This document shows, piece after piece, positions 43,454-53,390 of a stretch of 64,000 bases of DNA. A program made the position numbers and the translations under genes. How positions within the stretch are numbered: position 1 is the stretch's first letter; every line of letters begins with the position of its first letter. Origin of the DNA: Streptomyces geranii (GTDB taxonomy: Bacteria; Actinomycetota; Actinomycetes; Streptomycetales; Streptomycetaceae); NCBI RefSeq assembly GCF_002954775.1, contig NZ_KZ672952.1, positions 124,001 to 188,000 of the forward strand, given 5' to 3'. The notes beneath the pieces were generated by a model. It was given only the letters and a program-made list of their open reading frames with translations. It did not search any database and was not told the DNA's origin.

Positions 43454-43720
43454 ATGCTCCACACCATGACCAACTGGGACTCGAAATTCGAGCAAATCAT
43501 CCGCAGTTACCTGCCATTCCTTCCGCCCGAAGAGAAATTGGACGAGGAAACTCCGCTCCGTGAATACGGTCTCGATTCACTGGGCATAGTGGAACTCCTC
43601 TCCACGCTCGAATCCGAATACAACCTCCGTTTCTCGGAGGAGGATCTGATGTTGGAGACCTTCGCCAATCCGGGGGTTCTGTGGCGGTCGCTGACCAGGC
43701 TGCTCTCAGCGACCGGCTGA
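43454..43720 (+). CDS. Discrete acyl carrier protein, VinL-like
   Basis: 88 residues (84 if the second ATG at 43466, MTNWDSKFEQ, is used; neither has a strong ribosome binding site). Pantetheinylation site in YGLDSLGIVELL (about residue 42), then helical acidic sequence typical of ACPs. In Vin-type pathways this ACP carries 3-methylaspartate through decarboxylation and dipeptide capping before transfer to the PKS. It is the only gene in 17.5-53.2 kb on the plus strand and its 3' end overlaps the VinK-like gene by 15 bp tail to tail. Base composition is distinctly less GC-rich than its neighbours. Confidence 0.9.
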   Translation: MLHTMTNWDSKFEQIIRSYLPFLPPEEKLDEETPLREYGLDSLGIVELLSTLESEYNLRFSEEDLMLETFANPGVLWRSLTRLLSATG

Positions 43721-44638
43721 GGACGTCCGGCGCCGCGGCTGCACGGCGAGCCACGGGGTGGCGGAAACCACCTCGAAAGCGCTCGTCGTGCAGCCGACCC
43801 GGCCGAACAGACTGTCCGGTCCCGCCACGCAGACCCGCTCGACCCCGAGCCCTCGCAGCCCGCCGACCACCGCGGGCCAGTGCATCGGGCGTACGAAACT
43901 GTCGAGCAGCATCGAGCGCACCCCGGCGCCGTCCTCGACCAGCGAGCCGTCCTGGTCGGCGAGCAGCGGCAGCTGCGGCGCGGCGAACTCCAGTTCCCCG
44001 ATGGCCTCTTCGGCGGCCTTGCGGCGCAGCCCGTCGAACACCGACGCGTGCATCGGCGGGCGCATCGTGTACAGCGAGAGCCCGCCGAGCGAGCGCACCG
44101 AGCGCTTCAGCCAGTCCAGCTCCGGCTCCCGCAGCGAGACCATGAACAGGTCGCGGTCGACGAAGCAGGAGATCTCCGACCAGCCGCCGCGTCCGGCGAG
44201 TTCGTCCACCAGCTCCCTGACCCGTTCCTCGGGAACCCGGGCGAAGGAGTGGGTCACCACGTCGCGGTGCTCGACCGCGAAGTACTCCTCCAGGCAGCGG
44301 GCCAGCCGGGCCGTCAGCCACACCCCGTCCTCGAAGGAGAGCGATCCGGCCCGCACCGCCGCGGGCTTCTCCCCGAAGCTCGGCCCGGCGCAGGCGACCG
44401 GCTCGACGCCGAGTTCCGCCTCGGCCCACTCGGCGAGGGCGAGGCAGGCCACGAAGAAGGCCACCTGCGCGTACTCGGAGTAGTCGCCCTCGGCCTCGGC
44501 GAACCGGTCGGCCAGCGGGTAGCCCAGGCGCGTGTCGGCGGCGGCGACCAGCTGCCGGGCCTGCGGGTTGAGCAGCAGGAACCGGCCGAGGTCGGCGAAC
44601 TTCGTCGGCCCCATCCCGGGAAAGACCAAGGCGTCCAT
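43706..44638 (-). CDS. Discrete acyltransferase, VinK-like
   Basis: 310 residues, FabD-like fold. Starts MDALVFPGMGPTKFADLG at ATG 44638 with GGAGAAG upstream (four bases after the VinJ-like stop). Nucleophile Ser in AGPSFGEKPAA (about residue 105) and catalytic His in RPPMHASVFDG (about residue 195). VinK moves the dipeptidyl starter from the discrete ACP (VinL) to the PKS loading ACP; the same job fits here because PKS1 begins with a loading ACP. A malonyl-ACP transacylase that would serve the AT-less module 3 is an alternative, but its closest resemblance is VinK. Confidence 0.87.
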   Translation of the reverse strand: MDALVFPGMGPTKFADLGRFLLLNPQARQLVAAADTRLGYPLADRFAEAEGDYSEYAQVAFFVACLALAEWAEAELGVEPVACAGPSFGEKPAAVRAGSLSFEDGVWLTARLARCLEEYFAVEHRDVVTHSFARVPEERVRELVDELAGRGGWSEISCFVDRDLFMVSLREPELDWLKRSVRSLGGLSLYTMRPPMHASVFDGLRRKAAEEAIGELEFAAPQLPLLADQDGSLVEDGAGVRSMLLDSFVRPMHWPAVVGGLRGLGVERVCVAGPDSLFGRVGCTTSAFEVVSATPWLAVQPRRRTSSAGR

Positions 44639-44642
44639 CGGA

Positions 44643-45545
44643 TCACTTCTCCAGACCGGTGAGGAAGTCGGAGACGACCGCGTGGAAGCGTGTCGGCTCC
44701 TCAAGGTGGGGCACGTGGCTGGAGTTCTCGAAGATCTCCCAGCGCGCGTCCGGAATCAGGTCCCGGAACGGACGGACCGTCACGGGCGTGGCCTCGTCGT
44801 GGCGGCCGGAGAGGACCAGCGTCGGCACGGAGATCTCGGGCAGCCGGTCCTCGACCGACCAGTCCTTCAGCGTGCCGATGACGTGGAACTCGCTCGGGCC
44901 GTTCATCGCCGAGTAGACGGTCGGGTTGTCGGCGGTCTCCATGAAGGAGGCGAGGTAGTCGCGGGGCCACGGGTCGAGCCGGCAGACGTGCCGGCCGTAG
45001 AAGACGCGCATCGCCTCGAAGTACTCGGCGGAGTCGGTGGTGCCGGCCGCCTCGTGCGCGCGCAGCGCCTCGTCCACCCCCGGGGGCAGGGCGGCCCTGA
45101 GCACCTCCATCTCGCTGCGCCAGAGCCGGTACGAAGCGGGGGCGTTCGCGATGATCAGGCCTCGCAGCCCGGTCGGCCTGTCCGCGGCGTGCCGCGCGAC
45201 GAGCATGCCGCCCCAGGACTGGCCGAACAGCACGTACCGGTCGGAGACGCCGAGGCTTTCGAGGAGGTTGGCCAGCTCGTCGAGGAACAGCTCGGGCGTC
45301 CAGAAGTCGGCGCCGCGCTCCGGCAGCCGGGTGGAGCCGCCGTTGCCGAGCTGGTCGTAGTGCACGACCGCGCGGCCGTCCTTTGCCAGCGAGGTCATGT
45401 TGAGCAGGTAGTCGTGGGTACTTCCGGGGCCGCCGTGGACGACGACCAGCGGCGGCAGATCACCGTCCGGCGTTCCGGTGACCCGGTACCAGGTACGGAA
45501 TTCTCCGAATCGCAACCAGCCCGTGGAGTCAGCGGGCACCGCCAT
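44643..45545 (-). CDS. Proline iminopeptidase-type hydrolase, VinJ-like
   Basis: 300 residues, alpha/beta hydrolase of the prolyl aminopeptidase family. Oxyanion motif VVHGGPGSTHDYL (about residue 40), nucleophile in FGQSWGGMLV (about residue 108), Asp in LVLSGRHDEATP and His in ENSSHVPHLEE near the C-terminus. In vicenistatin biosynthesis VinJ removes the terminal amino acid that protects the beta-amine, freeing it for macrolactam closure. ATG 45545 preceded by GGGAGAA. Operon member between the type II TE and VinK-like genes. Confidence 0.88.
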   Translation of the reverse strand: MAVPADSTGWLRFGEFRTWYRVTGTPDGDLPPLVVVHGGPGSTHDYLLNMTSLAKDGRAVVHYDQLGNGGSTRLPERGADFWTPELFLDELANLLESLGVSDRYVLFGQSWGGMLVARHAADRPTGLRGLIIANAPASYRLWRSEMEVLRAALPPGVDEALRAHEAAGTTDSAEYFEAMRVFYGRHVCRLDPWPRDYLASFMETADNPTVYSAMNGPSEFHVIGTLKDWSVEDRLPEISVPTLVLSGRHDEATPVTVRPFRDLIPDARWEIFENSSHVPHLEEPTRFHAVVSDFLTGLEK

Positions 45546-45588
45546 GTTCGTTCTCCCATTTCCTAGGGGTGATCTGGTGCTAAGAAAC

Positions 45589-46347
45589 TCACAGCCGGTC
45601 GGCGATGTGGCGGATTACTTCCGGTGCCCGGTCGGAGAGGAAGAAATGACCTCCGGAATACACCGTCAGGCCGAATTCGCCCGACGTGTGCTCGCGCCAC
45701 GCGCGGGTTTCCGGCAACGGCGTCCTCGGGTCGGCGTCCCCGATCAGGACTTCGATCGGACAGCCGAGCCGGTGCGTGTGCGCGGGCCGATAGGTCTCGG
45801 CGGCCTTGAGGTCGGCGCGCAGCGCGGGCAGGATGAGCGCGCGCAGCTCCGGGTCGTCGAGGATCCGTGCGTCGGTGCCGCCGAGGCGCTGCATCTCGGC
45901 GATGATCTGCTCGTCGCCGCGCAGGTGCACACCCTCGTCGTCCGCGTGCGAGGGGGCGCGTCGGCCGGAGGCGAACAGCACGGTCGGCTTGACGTTCGCC
46001 TCCCGCTCCAGCAACCCGGCCAGCTCGAAGCCCACCAGGGCGCCCATGCTGTGCCCGAACAGGGCCAACGGCCGGTCCAGCCACCCGGCGAGCGCGTCCA
46101 GCAGCCGGTCCGCCAGCTCCGGAACGTTGTCGACGCAACTCTCGCCGCGTCGGTCCTGCCGGCCCGGGTACTGCACGGCCAGTACTTCGATGTCCGGCGC
46201 CAGCGCGTGGGCGACGGGCAGGAAGAACGATGCCGAGCCCCCGGCGTGCGGCAGGCACAGCAGCCGGGCCCGGGCGTCCGGCAGGGGTCGGAACCGGCGG
46301 ATCCACAGGCCGCGGTCCGTGTCGGCTGTGGTCGGGACTGTCGGCAT
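45589..46347 (-). CDS. Type II thioesterase
   Basis: 252 residues, editing thioesterase that removes stalled or wrong acyl groups from PKS carrier domains. Motifs: LLCLPHAGGSASFF at the start, nucleophile Ser in ALFGHSMGALVGFE (about residue 95), Asp in VLIGDADPRTPL and His in SGGHFFLSDRAPEV at the end. ATG 46347 preceded by GGAGACGTGC. Between the P450 and VinJ-like genes in the operon. Confidence 0.92.
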   Translation of the reverse strand: MPTVPTTADTDRGLWIRRFRPLPDARARLLCLPHAGGSASFFLPVAHALAPDIEVLAVQYPGRQDRRGESCVDNVPELADRLLDALAGWLDRPLALFGHSMGALVGFELAGLLEREANVKPTVLFASGRRAPSHADDEGVHLRGDEQIIAEMQRLGGTDARILDDPELRALILPALRADLKAAETYRPAHTHRLGCPIEVLIGDADPRTPLPETRAWREHTSGEFGLTVYSGGHFFLSDRAPEVIRHIADRL

Positions 46348-46425
46348 GCACGTCTCCAGTCGGTAGCGGTAGAGCGGTAGCGATAGGGCGATCGGGACGG
46401 GGTGTTCGCCGGCCTCGGGCCGCCG

Positions 46426-47688
46426 CTACGGCACCAGGTGGACAGGTACGTCCAGCAGCACGCAGTGCTTGTTGTTCGGCCCCCAGGTCACCGGTCCCGC
46501 GGGGCGGATCTCCTCGACCCGGTCGAGGAGGGTTTCCAGGACCAGGCGGACCTGCATCCGGCCGATCTCGTCGCCCGCGCAGAAGTGGGGGCCGTAGCCG
46601 AACGAGAGATGGGGGTTCGGATCCCGCCGGATGTCGAATCGCATGGGGTCCTCGAAGACCGACTCGTCACGATTCGCCGACGCCCACCACAGCGTCACCT
46701 TGTCCCCCCGCCGGATCAGCTGCCCGGAGATCTCCAGATCACGGGTGGCGGTACGGCGGTTGTAGGGGTTGGCCGGCGTCCATCGCAGCACCTCCTCGAC
46801 CGCGCCGGGCAGCAGGGACCGGTCGGCGCGCAGCGCCTGCCACTGGTCCGGGTGCTGTGCGAAGGCGGCGACACCGCCCGCGATGATGTTGCGCGGCTGT
46901 TCCAGGCCGGTGATCTGCAGGAGGGTGAGATTCTCCGCGCGTTCGATGTCGGAGAGCGGCTCCTGCCCCTGGTCGGCGGGGATGTCGCCGCCGATCAGCA
47001 GATCGCCGAGGTTGGATACGGGACAGCCCTTCCGCGCGGCCACCGCCTCGTAGCAGTACCCGCTCAGGGCCAGCATGTTCGCCCAGGATGCCTCGTCCAT
47101 CACGCCGGTGCGGCGGTCCACCATGCCCAGCGTCTCGCGCCCCCAGCGGGCCAGCAGTTCCCGGTCACGCTCGGGGATGCCGAGGAGGAGCGCCATGGCG
47201 TGCAGCGCCAGCGTCTCGGTGACGTCCGTCACGAAGTCGCAGCGTTCCCGGCCGATCGCGTCGTCGACGAGGCCTTCGGCGTACGGCCGCAGTCGCTCCT
47301 GGAGGTCCGTCACCGCGGCTCCGGTCATCGCCGGAGCCAGGGTCCGCTTGATCAGCTCGTGCCGCGGATCGTCCATCATGGCGAGCACGACGCCGGCGGC
47401 GTCCTCGAACGGCATGTCGTCCAGATGGGTGCCGCCCCCCTTGCGGTCGCCGCCCGTCTGCGAGGAGAGGGCCGGGTTCGCCGCCGCCGCCGCGATGTCC
47501 TCGTAGCGGCTCAGTACCCAGAAGTCCTCGCCGTCGGCCGTGCGTCCCGGCGGGTGCAGAAGGACCGGAGCCTCACGACGCAGCCGGGCGAAGAGCTCGT
47601 ACGGGAAACCCGCGAACCCCGCCTGATCCGTCAGGTCGAACCCGCCGAGGACCTCCGGCAGTTCGCGCTCAGAACGCATGACTTTCAC
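46426..47688 (-). CDS. Cytochrome P450
   Basis: 420 residues, soluble bacterial P450 that probably oxidises the polyketide after or during assembly. Heme-binding FGYGPHFCAGDEIGR with the Cys ligand (about residue 367), K-helix EEVLRW and the RRTATRDLEI region. The I-helix reads LQITGLEQPRNIIAGG: the usual acid-Thr pair (AGxDT/AGxET) is Glu-Gln, so the conserved Thr for oxygen activation is absent. GTG start at 47688 preceded by GGAGG; it overlaps the FAD monooxygenase stop by 20 bp. Substrate not predictable. Confidence 0.92.
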   Translation of the reverse strand: MKVMRSERELPEVLGGFDLTDQAGFAGFPYELFARLRREAPVLLHPPGRTADGEDFWVLSRYEDIAAAAANPALSSQTGGDRKGGGTHLDDMPFEDAAGVVLAMMDDPRHELIKRTLAPAMTGAAVTDLQERLRPYAEGLVDDAIGRERCDFVTDVTETLALHAMALLLGIPERDRELLARWGRETLGMVDRRTGVMDEASWANMLALSGYCYEAVAARKGCPVSNLGDLLIGGDIPADQGQEPLSDIERAENLTLLQITGLEQPRNIIAGGVAAFAQHPDQWQALRADRSLLPGAVEEVLRWTPANPYNRRTATRDLEISGQLIRRGDKVTLWWASANRDESVFEDPMRFDIRRDPNPHLSFGYGPHFCAGDEIGRMQVRLVLETLLDRVEEIRPAGPVTWGPNNKHCVLLDVPVHLVP

Positions 47689-49198
47689 CTTTGCCTCCGG
47701 GAATCAGTCGGGCTTCCAGCACTCGCTCGAGACGATCGAGTTCAGCCGCGGTCCTGCCGGTCGCGGCGACGTAGCCGTCCGGGCGCAGCAGCATGAATCC
47801 GGTCCTGCCGCGCGGCCGGTGCTCATGGGTGAGCACGGACGGTTTCCGACGTGCCGTCTCCCGCGCCCTGGTCGCCAGCGCCGTCGTCGCGGCACCGGTG
47901 GTCAGCAACCGGAGTCCGCCGGTGACCGCGGACCGCTGTGCGAGCACGTCGTGCGGCGTCCGCGTACCCGGCCGCGGCAGCCGGCGGAGCGAGACACGGC
48001 GTCGCGAACCACGGGCGCCGATCGGGTCCGGGCCGAGCAGCACGTCCGGGTAGCTGGTGCGCCAGCCCGCGAGCCGAGGGATGAGCCGGCGCCGCAGTGT
48101 GCCCGTGGCCTGCAGCGCGTCGCACACCACATTGCGTACGCGAGCGACGAGCGGGCCGACGGTGAGGAGCGCGGCCCCCTGATGGATCATGCGCACGATC
48201 TGCCCGGCCGCCTGGCGGCGTTCGGCGTCGTAGGTGTCGAGGACGCGTGGGTCGAGCCGTCCTTCGATGACTCCGGCGAGCTTCCACGCGAGGTTGTGCA
48301 CATCCTGGAGGCCGAGGCTGAGTCCTTGACTGCCCAACGGCACATGGGTGTGGGCCGCGTCGCCGACGAGAAAGCATCGGCCCTCCCTGAAGGTCGCCGC
48401 GACGCGCTCCGAGCTGCCGAAGGTGGTCACCAGGTCCAGCTCCTCCACGCGGAGCGCACCCGGCCCGCGCTCGTCGAGGATTTCCTGGACGGTCTCCCTG
48501 TTCAGCGAGGTGTCTCGGGGTATGGCGCAGGCGATGCGGACCGTGTCGCCGGGCATCGGCACGAACACCGCCGAGCCGGTCCGGCCGAGGAAGAAATGGG
48601 CACTCGCACGGTCGTACCGCCCGGCCACCCGGCCTTCGGCGATCATGAGGGTCATCGGTACGCGCTCGCCGGGGAATTCGATGCCCAGTTGTTCGCGCAC
48701 CACGCTGTGCACGCCGTCGGCGCCGATCAGCCACTCCGCCTCGATCAGCTCCACTCCGTCGGGTCCGTGCGCCTTGACGGAGACGGAGCCGGGGCCGGAT
48801 TCGAGGGCGATGACTCTCATGGAGCGCTCGACGCGACCGCCCAGCCGCTCCAGTGCCTCTTCCAGCAGCAGGCTGGTCTGCTCCTGCGGGAGGATGAGCG
48901 GTTCGTTCTCGTCGCCGAGCACGATGCGCAGCCGACGTCCTCCGGCGAGGTGGTACTCGTTGGCCTTGATGCGCACACCTCGTCGACGTGCCTCGGCGAG
49001 CACGCCGACCCGGTCGAGGACCTCCAGGGCCGGGGGCCACAGCTGGATCGCGCGTGTTCCGGCGGCCGGCTCCGACTCCTTCTCGAGCACCCGCACGGGG
49101 ACGCCCAGTTGAAGCAGTTCGCAGGCCGCCGCCAGGCCGCACGGCCCGGCTCCGACGATCACCACGGGTTTCTTCTCGTTCGATGTCACAGGGTCCAT
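47669..49198 (-). CDS. FAD-dependent aromatic-hydroxylase-type monooxygenase
   Basis: 509 residues, PheA/TfdB-like flavoprotein: FAD-binding GAGPCGLAAACELL at residue about 16, VKAHGPDGVELIEAEWLIG and the second FAD motif CFLVGDAAHTHVPLGSQGLS (about residue 290), with a short C-terminal domain MLLRPDGYVAATGRT. Such enzymes hydroxylate aromatic or polyketide substrates or do Baeyer-Villiger oxidation; either is possible. ATG 49198 (MDPVTSNEKK) preceded by GAGGAC; the upstream extension to 49300 is not family-like. Positioned between PKS3 and the P450. A decayed copy lies at 9000-9639. Confidence 0.9.
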   Translation of the reverse strand: MDPVTSNEKKPVVIVGAGPCGLAAACELLQLGVPVRVLEKESEPAAGTRAIQLWPPALEVLDRVGVLAEARRRGVRIKANEYHLAGGRRLRIVLGDENEPLILPQEQTSLLLEEALERLGGRVERSMRVIALESGPGSVSVKAHGPDGVELIEAEWLIGADGVHSVVREQLGIEFPGERVPMTLMIAEGRVAGRYDRASAHFFLGRTGSAVFVPMPGDTVRIACAIPRDTSLNRETVQEILDERGPGALRVEELDLVTTFGSSERVAATFREGRCFLVGDAAHTHVPLGSQGLSLGLQDVHNLAWKLAGVIEGRLDPRVLDTYDAERRQAAGQIVRMIHQGAALLTVGPLVARVRNVVCDALQATGTLRRRLIPRLAGWRTSYPDVLLGPDPIGARGSRRRVSLRRLPRPGTRTPHDVLAQRSAVTGGLRLLTTGAATTALATRARETARRKPSVLTHEHRPRGRTGFMLLRPDGYVAATGRTAAELDRLERVLEARLIPGGKGESHAF

Positions 49199-49364
49199 GG
49201 ACGTGTCCTCAGAAGTCGTGCGGCTCGGGGGCGTTCGCGGGGTGAAGCCGCTCGTACGGGCAGAAGGTTGGGCCGAGGTCGGCCGGCGAGCCGGCGGCAT
49301 CGACAGCCGCGGGCGGGTCCTTCATGGCGGAGAACGGGTGCGAGACGAGTACGCGCCGGGTCGG

Positions 49365-52300
49365 TCAGCTCGACGGCACGCTCGGCCGGGGAAGGAGGGA
49401 GAGCCGAGCCGCCGGGTCGTGTTCATTCGGGACCGGGCGATGAGGGGCACCCGCGATGGTCCGGGCGGGGGGCCGGGAAAATGTCGCACCGGGAGTAGGG
49501 AGGGCTTCGGTGGAGAGGGGTCGGTGAGCGAAGGAGCCGATAGTGATCACCGTCTGTCCGAACTCGTCCGTCGCGGCGAGAGCGAAGCCACCACGGTCGT
49601 CGGGCGTGAGGCGAACCCGCAGTGTCCTCGCCCCCGTGGCGTGAAGGGTGATTGCCGACCACTCGGTCACCAGCGGAGGGTGGCCGAGCCCTGCCGACGG
49701 CCCGGTCGCGAGGCGCGCGGTGTTCAACGCGGCGTCCAGCAGGGCCGGATGCAGTCCGAAGGAGGAATGCTCGTCGGCGGTGTCGCGCAGGGCGACTTCG
49801 GCATACACGTCCTGCCCGCAGCGCCACGCCGCGCGCAATACCGCGTATCCGCCGACGGGACCCGCGAGGACCGGCCGGAGTTCCTGTGCGGTCACCGGTG
49901 TCGCCGCCGGCGGCGGCCAGTCGGCCGGTTCGTGTTCGAGCCGGTCGGCGGATCCGTCCGATCGCCCGTGCTGTACGGATCCGTCCGATCGCCCGTGCTG
50001 TCGCGACCCGAGGACTCCGGTGGCGTGGCACGTCCAGGTCGCGGTTCCGTCGGGCCGGGAATGTATCGCCAACCGCCGCCCGGTCTCCCCCATCGGCCCG
50101 ATGGAGATCTGCAGGGCCGCCGTGCCTCGGTAGGGAACGGCGAGCGGTGCGTGCAGCGTGAGTTCCTCCACGCCGGCGCAGCCGACTCCGTCGCCCGCCT
50201 GCATCGCCAGTTCCGCCAACACCCCGGCCGGGACAGTGTGCGTTCCGGCGACACGCGGACCGAGCAGCCACGGATGGACGGCGGGCGCGAGCAGGCCGGC
50301 CTGGAGCGTGCCACCGGTCTCCACCAAGGACACGGTGGCACCCAGCAGGGGATGACCCACCGGGTCGAGGCCCGTCGACGCGACCGCGCTGTCGCCCGCC
50401 GATGCTCGAAGCCAGTAGCGGCGACGCTGAAACGCGTAGGTCGGCAGGTCGACGCGGCGGGCGCCACGTTCCTCGAAATCGGCCTTCCAGTCGATGGGGG
50501 CGCCGTAGGCGAACGCATCGGCCATCGAGAGGCCGAACCTCCGCATGCCGCCGTCGTCCTTGCGGAGGGAAGCCACGGCCGCCACCCGAATGCCGGCTGT
50601 CCCGCCCGTCTGCTCGACAGCCGCGGTCAGGACGGGGTGCGGGCTGCATTCGACGAAGAGCCGCTGCCCCTGCCGCAGCAGTTCGCCGGTTCCCTGTTCG
50701 AACAGGACGGTCTGCCGGAGGTTGGTGTACCAGTACTCCGCGTCCAGGGCGCGGGTGTCCAGCGCCTGCCCGGTCACCGTCGATATGAAGGGGATCTTCG
50801 CGGTGCGCGGGCGGATGTCCGCGAGGTCCTTGAGAAGACGTTCCCTGAGCTTCTCGACATGGGCTGAATGGGAGGCGTAGTCGACAGGGATCCGCCTGTA
50901 CCGGATCCTCTCCGCTCGCAGCTCTCCGCCGAGTCGGTCCAGCGCGTCCGCGTCGCCGGAGAGCACCACCGACGAGGTGCCGTTCACGGCGGCCAGCGAC
51001 AGTCTGCCTTCCCACGGCACGAGCAGTTCTGCCGCCTTGTCCGGCGACAGTTCGACGGCCAGCATGCCGCCTCCGCCGACCAGTTCGTCCGCGATGGCGC
51101 GGCTGCGCAGCGCCACGACTCGTGCGGCGTCCTCCAGCGACAGCGCGCCGGCGACGCACGCCGCGGCGATCTCGCCCTGTGAATGGCCGATCACCGCCGA
51201 GGGTTCCAGCCCGTGGTGACGCCACAGCTCCGCCAGGGAGACCATGACGGCCCACAACACGGGCTGGACGACGTCGACCCGATCCAGCGCCGGGGCGCCG
51301 GGCGCTCCCCCGGCGGTCTCCAGCAGGTCCCAGTCCGTGAAAGGGGCCAGCGCCTGCGCGCACTCCTCCATACGGCGGGCGAACACGGGCGAGGACTCGA
51401 GCAGGCCGCGCGCCATACCGGGCCACTGCGAACCCTGCCCCGGGAAGACGAACACCGCGCCGGAGGCACGCGATGCCGCGCTCTCGACCAGGTGCTCCGC
51501 GGCGCCGCCCGCAGCCAGCGCGTTCAATCCGGCCAGGAGTTCCGTCCGGGTCTCGCCCACCACGACGGCGCGGTTCTCCATGAGCGCACGGGAGGAGACG
51601 AGCGAGTAGCCGATGTCCAGCGGTTCGAGCTCCGGGATGGCGGCCACGTGCGACACGAGCGCCGCTGCCTGGGCGCGGAGCGCTTCGCGGGTCTTGGCCG
51701 AGAGCAGCCAGGGAACGGCGGTGCCGTCGGCTCGGCGGGTGTTCTGCTCGGTCTCCGGCTCCTCGGCCACGGGGGCCTCCTCGATGATGACGTGCGCGTT
51801 GGTGCCGCTCATACCGAAGGCGGACACTCCCGCGCGGCGTGGCCGGTCTCCGGCGGGCCAGGCGACCGGTTCCGTGACCAGTTCCAGCGCGCCCGCCGAC
51901 CAGTCGACGTGCGGTGTGGGCTCGTCGACGTGCAAGGTGGCGGGCACGGTGTCGTGGCTCAGCGCGAGCACCATTTTGATCATTCCGGCGGCGCCCGCCG
52001 CGGCCTGCGTGTGGCCGATGTTCGACTTCAGCGAGCCGAGCCGCAGGGGGCGGTCGGCGGATCGGCCGCGGCCGTAGGCGGCGATCAGTGCCTGCGCCTC
52101 GATGGGGTCACCGAGGGGGGTGCCGGTTCCGTGGGCCTCCACCACGTCCACCTGATCGGCTGTCAGCCGCGCGTTCTCCAGCGCCTCGGCGATGACCCGC
52201 TGCTGGGCGAGCCCGTTGGGCGCCGTCATTCGGCCGCTCGCGCCGTCCTGGTTGACGGCTGTGCCACGCACCACGGCCAGTACGGGATGGCCGAGGCGCC

Positions 52301-53150
52301 GGGCGTCCGACAACCGCTCCAGCGCCAGCACCGCGACGCCCTCGGCGAACCCGGTGCCGTCGGCCGCGGCCGAGAACGCCCGGCACCGGCCGTCCGGCGA
52401 CAGGGCTCGCTGGGTGCTGAATTCCAGGAAGGCCTCGGGCGAGTGCATCACGGTCGCGCCACCCGCCAGGGCCATCGAACACTCCCCACGGCGCAGTGAC
52501 TGGACAGCCAGATGCACCGTCACCAGCGAGGAGGAGCAGGCGGTGTCGACAGTGAGCGCGGGCCCCTGCAGACCGAGAATGTAGGAGATACGGCCGGAGG
52601 CGATGCAGTTCGAGGTGCCGATACTGAGGTAGCCGGCCACCTCCTGGGGGATGCCGTTGAGGCGGCTGCTGTAGTCGTTGTACACGATCCCGAGGAAGAC
52701 GCCGGTCCTGCTTCCCCGCAACGAGGTCGGGGCGATACCCGCGCGTTCGAGTGCCTCCCACGAGGTCTCCAGCGCCAGCCGGTGTTGCGTGTCCATCGCG
52801 AGAGCCTCGCGCGGGCTGATCCCGAACACGGAGGAGTCGAAGTCCGCCGCGTCGTGCAGGAACCCGCCCTTGTGCGTGCAGCTCTTCCCCGGCCTGCCCG
52901 GCTCCGGATCGTAGAGGTCGACGGGCCAGTCGCGGTCCGTGGGAAAGTCCGAGATCTCCTCCCCGCCCGCCTCGATCACCCGCCACAGATCCTCAGGACT
53001 CGCGACACCTCCGGGAAGCCTGCAACCCATCCCGACGATCGCGATCGGCTCAGCCTCCCGCCGCTCGACCTCGGCCAGCTGCTGCCGGGCCTCACGGAGT
53101 CCCTCCGTGGCCTTCCTGAGGTAGGTCAGCAACTTCTCTTCGTTGTCCAT
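49365..53150 (-). CDS. PKS3: orphan KS-AT-DH(inactive) polyketide synthase without KR or ACP
   Basis: 1261 residues. N-terminal docking coiled coil ([20 protein letters not shown]), KS about 35-460 with DTACSSS (about 207), HGTGT and [10 protein letters not shown] all intact; AT about 545-860 with [10 protein letters not shown] (about 657) and YASHS (about 759), the methylmalonyl-type signature. The DH-like region follows, but the catalytic His of HxxxGxxxxP is Pro ([13 protein letters not shown], codon 50256-50258); the second-half Asp (HPALLDAAL) remains. The protein then ends in a Pro/Arg-rich tail: no KR, no ACP. It cannot work as a module alone; the KS-less PKS4 is the obvious partner. 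ATG 53150 has GAGG nine bases upstream. Leader and start lie inside an inverted repeat arm. Confidence 0.92.
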   Translation of the reverse strand: MDNEEKLLTYLRKATEGLREARQQLAEVERREAEPIAIVGMGCRLPGGVASPEDLWRVIEAGGEEISDFPTDRDWPVDLYDPEPGRPGKSCTHKGGFLHDAADFDSSVFGISPREALAMDTQHRLALETSWEALERAGIAPTSLRGSRTGVFLGIVYNDYSSRLNGIPQEVAGYLSIGTSNCIASGRISYILGLQGPALTVDTACSSSLVTVHLAVQSLRRGECSMALAGGATVMHSPEAFLEFSTQRALSPDGRCRAFSAAADGTGFAEGVAVLALERLSDARRLGHPVLAVVRGTAVNQDGASGRMTAPNGLAQQRVIAEALENARLTADQVDVVEAHGTGTPLGDPIEAQALIAAYGRGRSADRPLRLGSLKSNIGHTQAAAGAAGMIKMVLALSHDTVPATLHVDEPTPHVDWSAGALELVTEPVAWPAGDRPRRAGVSAFGMSGTNAHVIIEEAPVAEEPETEQNTRRADGTAVPWLLSAKTREALRAQAAALVSHVAAIPELEPLDIGYSLVSSRALMENRAVVVGETRTELLAGLNALAAGGAAEHLVESAASRASGAVFVFPGQGSQWPGMARGLLESSPVFARRMEECAQALAPFTDWDLLETAGGAPGAPALDRVDVVQPVLWAVMVSLAELWRHHGLEPSAVIGHSQGEIAAACVAGALSLEDAARVVALRSRAIADELVGGGGMLAVELSPDKAAELLVPWEGRLSLAAVNGTSSVVLSGDADALDRLGGELRAERIRYRRIPVDYASHSAHVEKLRERLLKDLADIRPRTAKIPFISTVTGQALDTRALDAEYWYTNLRQTVLFEQGTGELLRQGQRLFVECSPHPVLTAAVEQTGGTAGIRVAAVASLRKDDGGMRRFGLSMADAFAYGAPIDWKADFEERGARRVDLPTYAFQRRRYWLRASAGDSAVASTGLDPVGHPLLGATVSLVETGGTLQAGLLAPAVHPWLLGPRVAGTHTVPAGVLAELAMQAGDGVGCAGVEELTLHAPLAVPYRGTAALQISIGPMGETGRRLAIHSRPDGTATWTCHATGVLGSRQHGRSDGSVQHGRSDGSADRLEHEPADWPPPAATPVTAQELRPVLAGPVGGYAVLRAAWRCGQDVYAEVALRDTADEHSSFGLHPALLDAALNTARLATGPSAGLGHPPLVTEWSAITLHATGARTLRVRLTPDDRGGFALAATDEFGQTVITIGSFAHRPLSTEALPTPGATFSRPPARTIAGAPHRPVPNEHDPAARLSLLPRPSVPSS

Positions 53151-53390
53151 GGGGTGTCACCTCGACGGGTTCCTCGATGTTCCAGGCGGGCAGGAGGGCG
53201 CAGACGTCCCAAGACGTACGTCGGCGTCGAGCCGCGGATGCGATCGTCGGCGACAGGATCCGTTCACCGCCTCGCACTGATCACACCGAGGATTGTTTGT
53301 GAACCACACCCACGCGACAACCCCTCAATGAGATCGCGGGACCCCTAGAAATGAGGGGTTGCCGACGGGCAGGTCCGCCACCCACTGTTG
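53137..53390. repeat. Inverted repeat, arm 1 (leader and start of PKS3)
   Basis: About 255 bp that read as the reverse complement of 56999-57252 with only scattered mismatches (mostly at the distal end, 53362-53385). The arm contains the PKS3 start codon and ribosome binding site (GAGGTGACACCCC-ATG), a promoter-sized upstream region, the motif GTTCACAAA and the CAACCCCTCA palindrome. Orientation is outward, so transcription leaves the 53.4-57.0 kb segment. Confidence 0.92.
53318..53361. promoter_or_regulatory. Palindrome CAACCCCTCA-N24-TGAGGGGTTG (copy in arm 1)
   Basis: Perfect 10-bp inverted repeat (53318-53327 and 53352-53361), about 170 bp upstream of PKS3. Related to the palindromes at 7663-7697 and 57028-57071. 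Candidate operator for a cluster regulator. Confidence 0.55.

Noticed and set aside
43706..44638. VinK-like gene considered as the trans-AT for module 3
   Set aside because: Its motifs (GPSFG, MHASVF) and place among starter genes fit dipeptidyl transfer; a malonyl role is not excluded but has no positive support.
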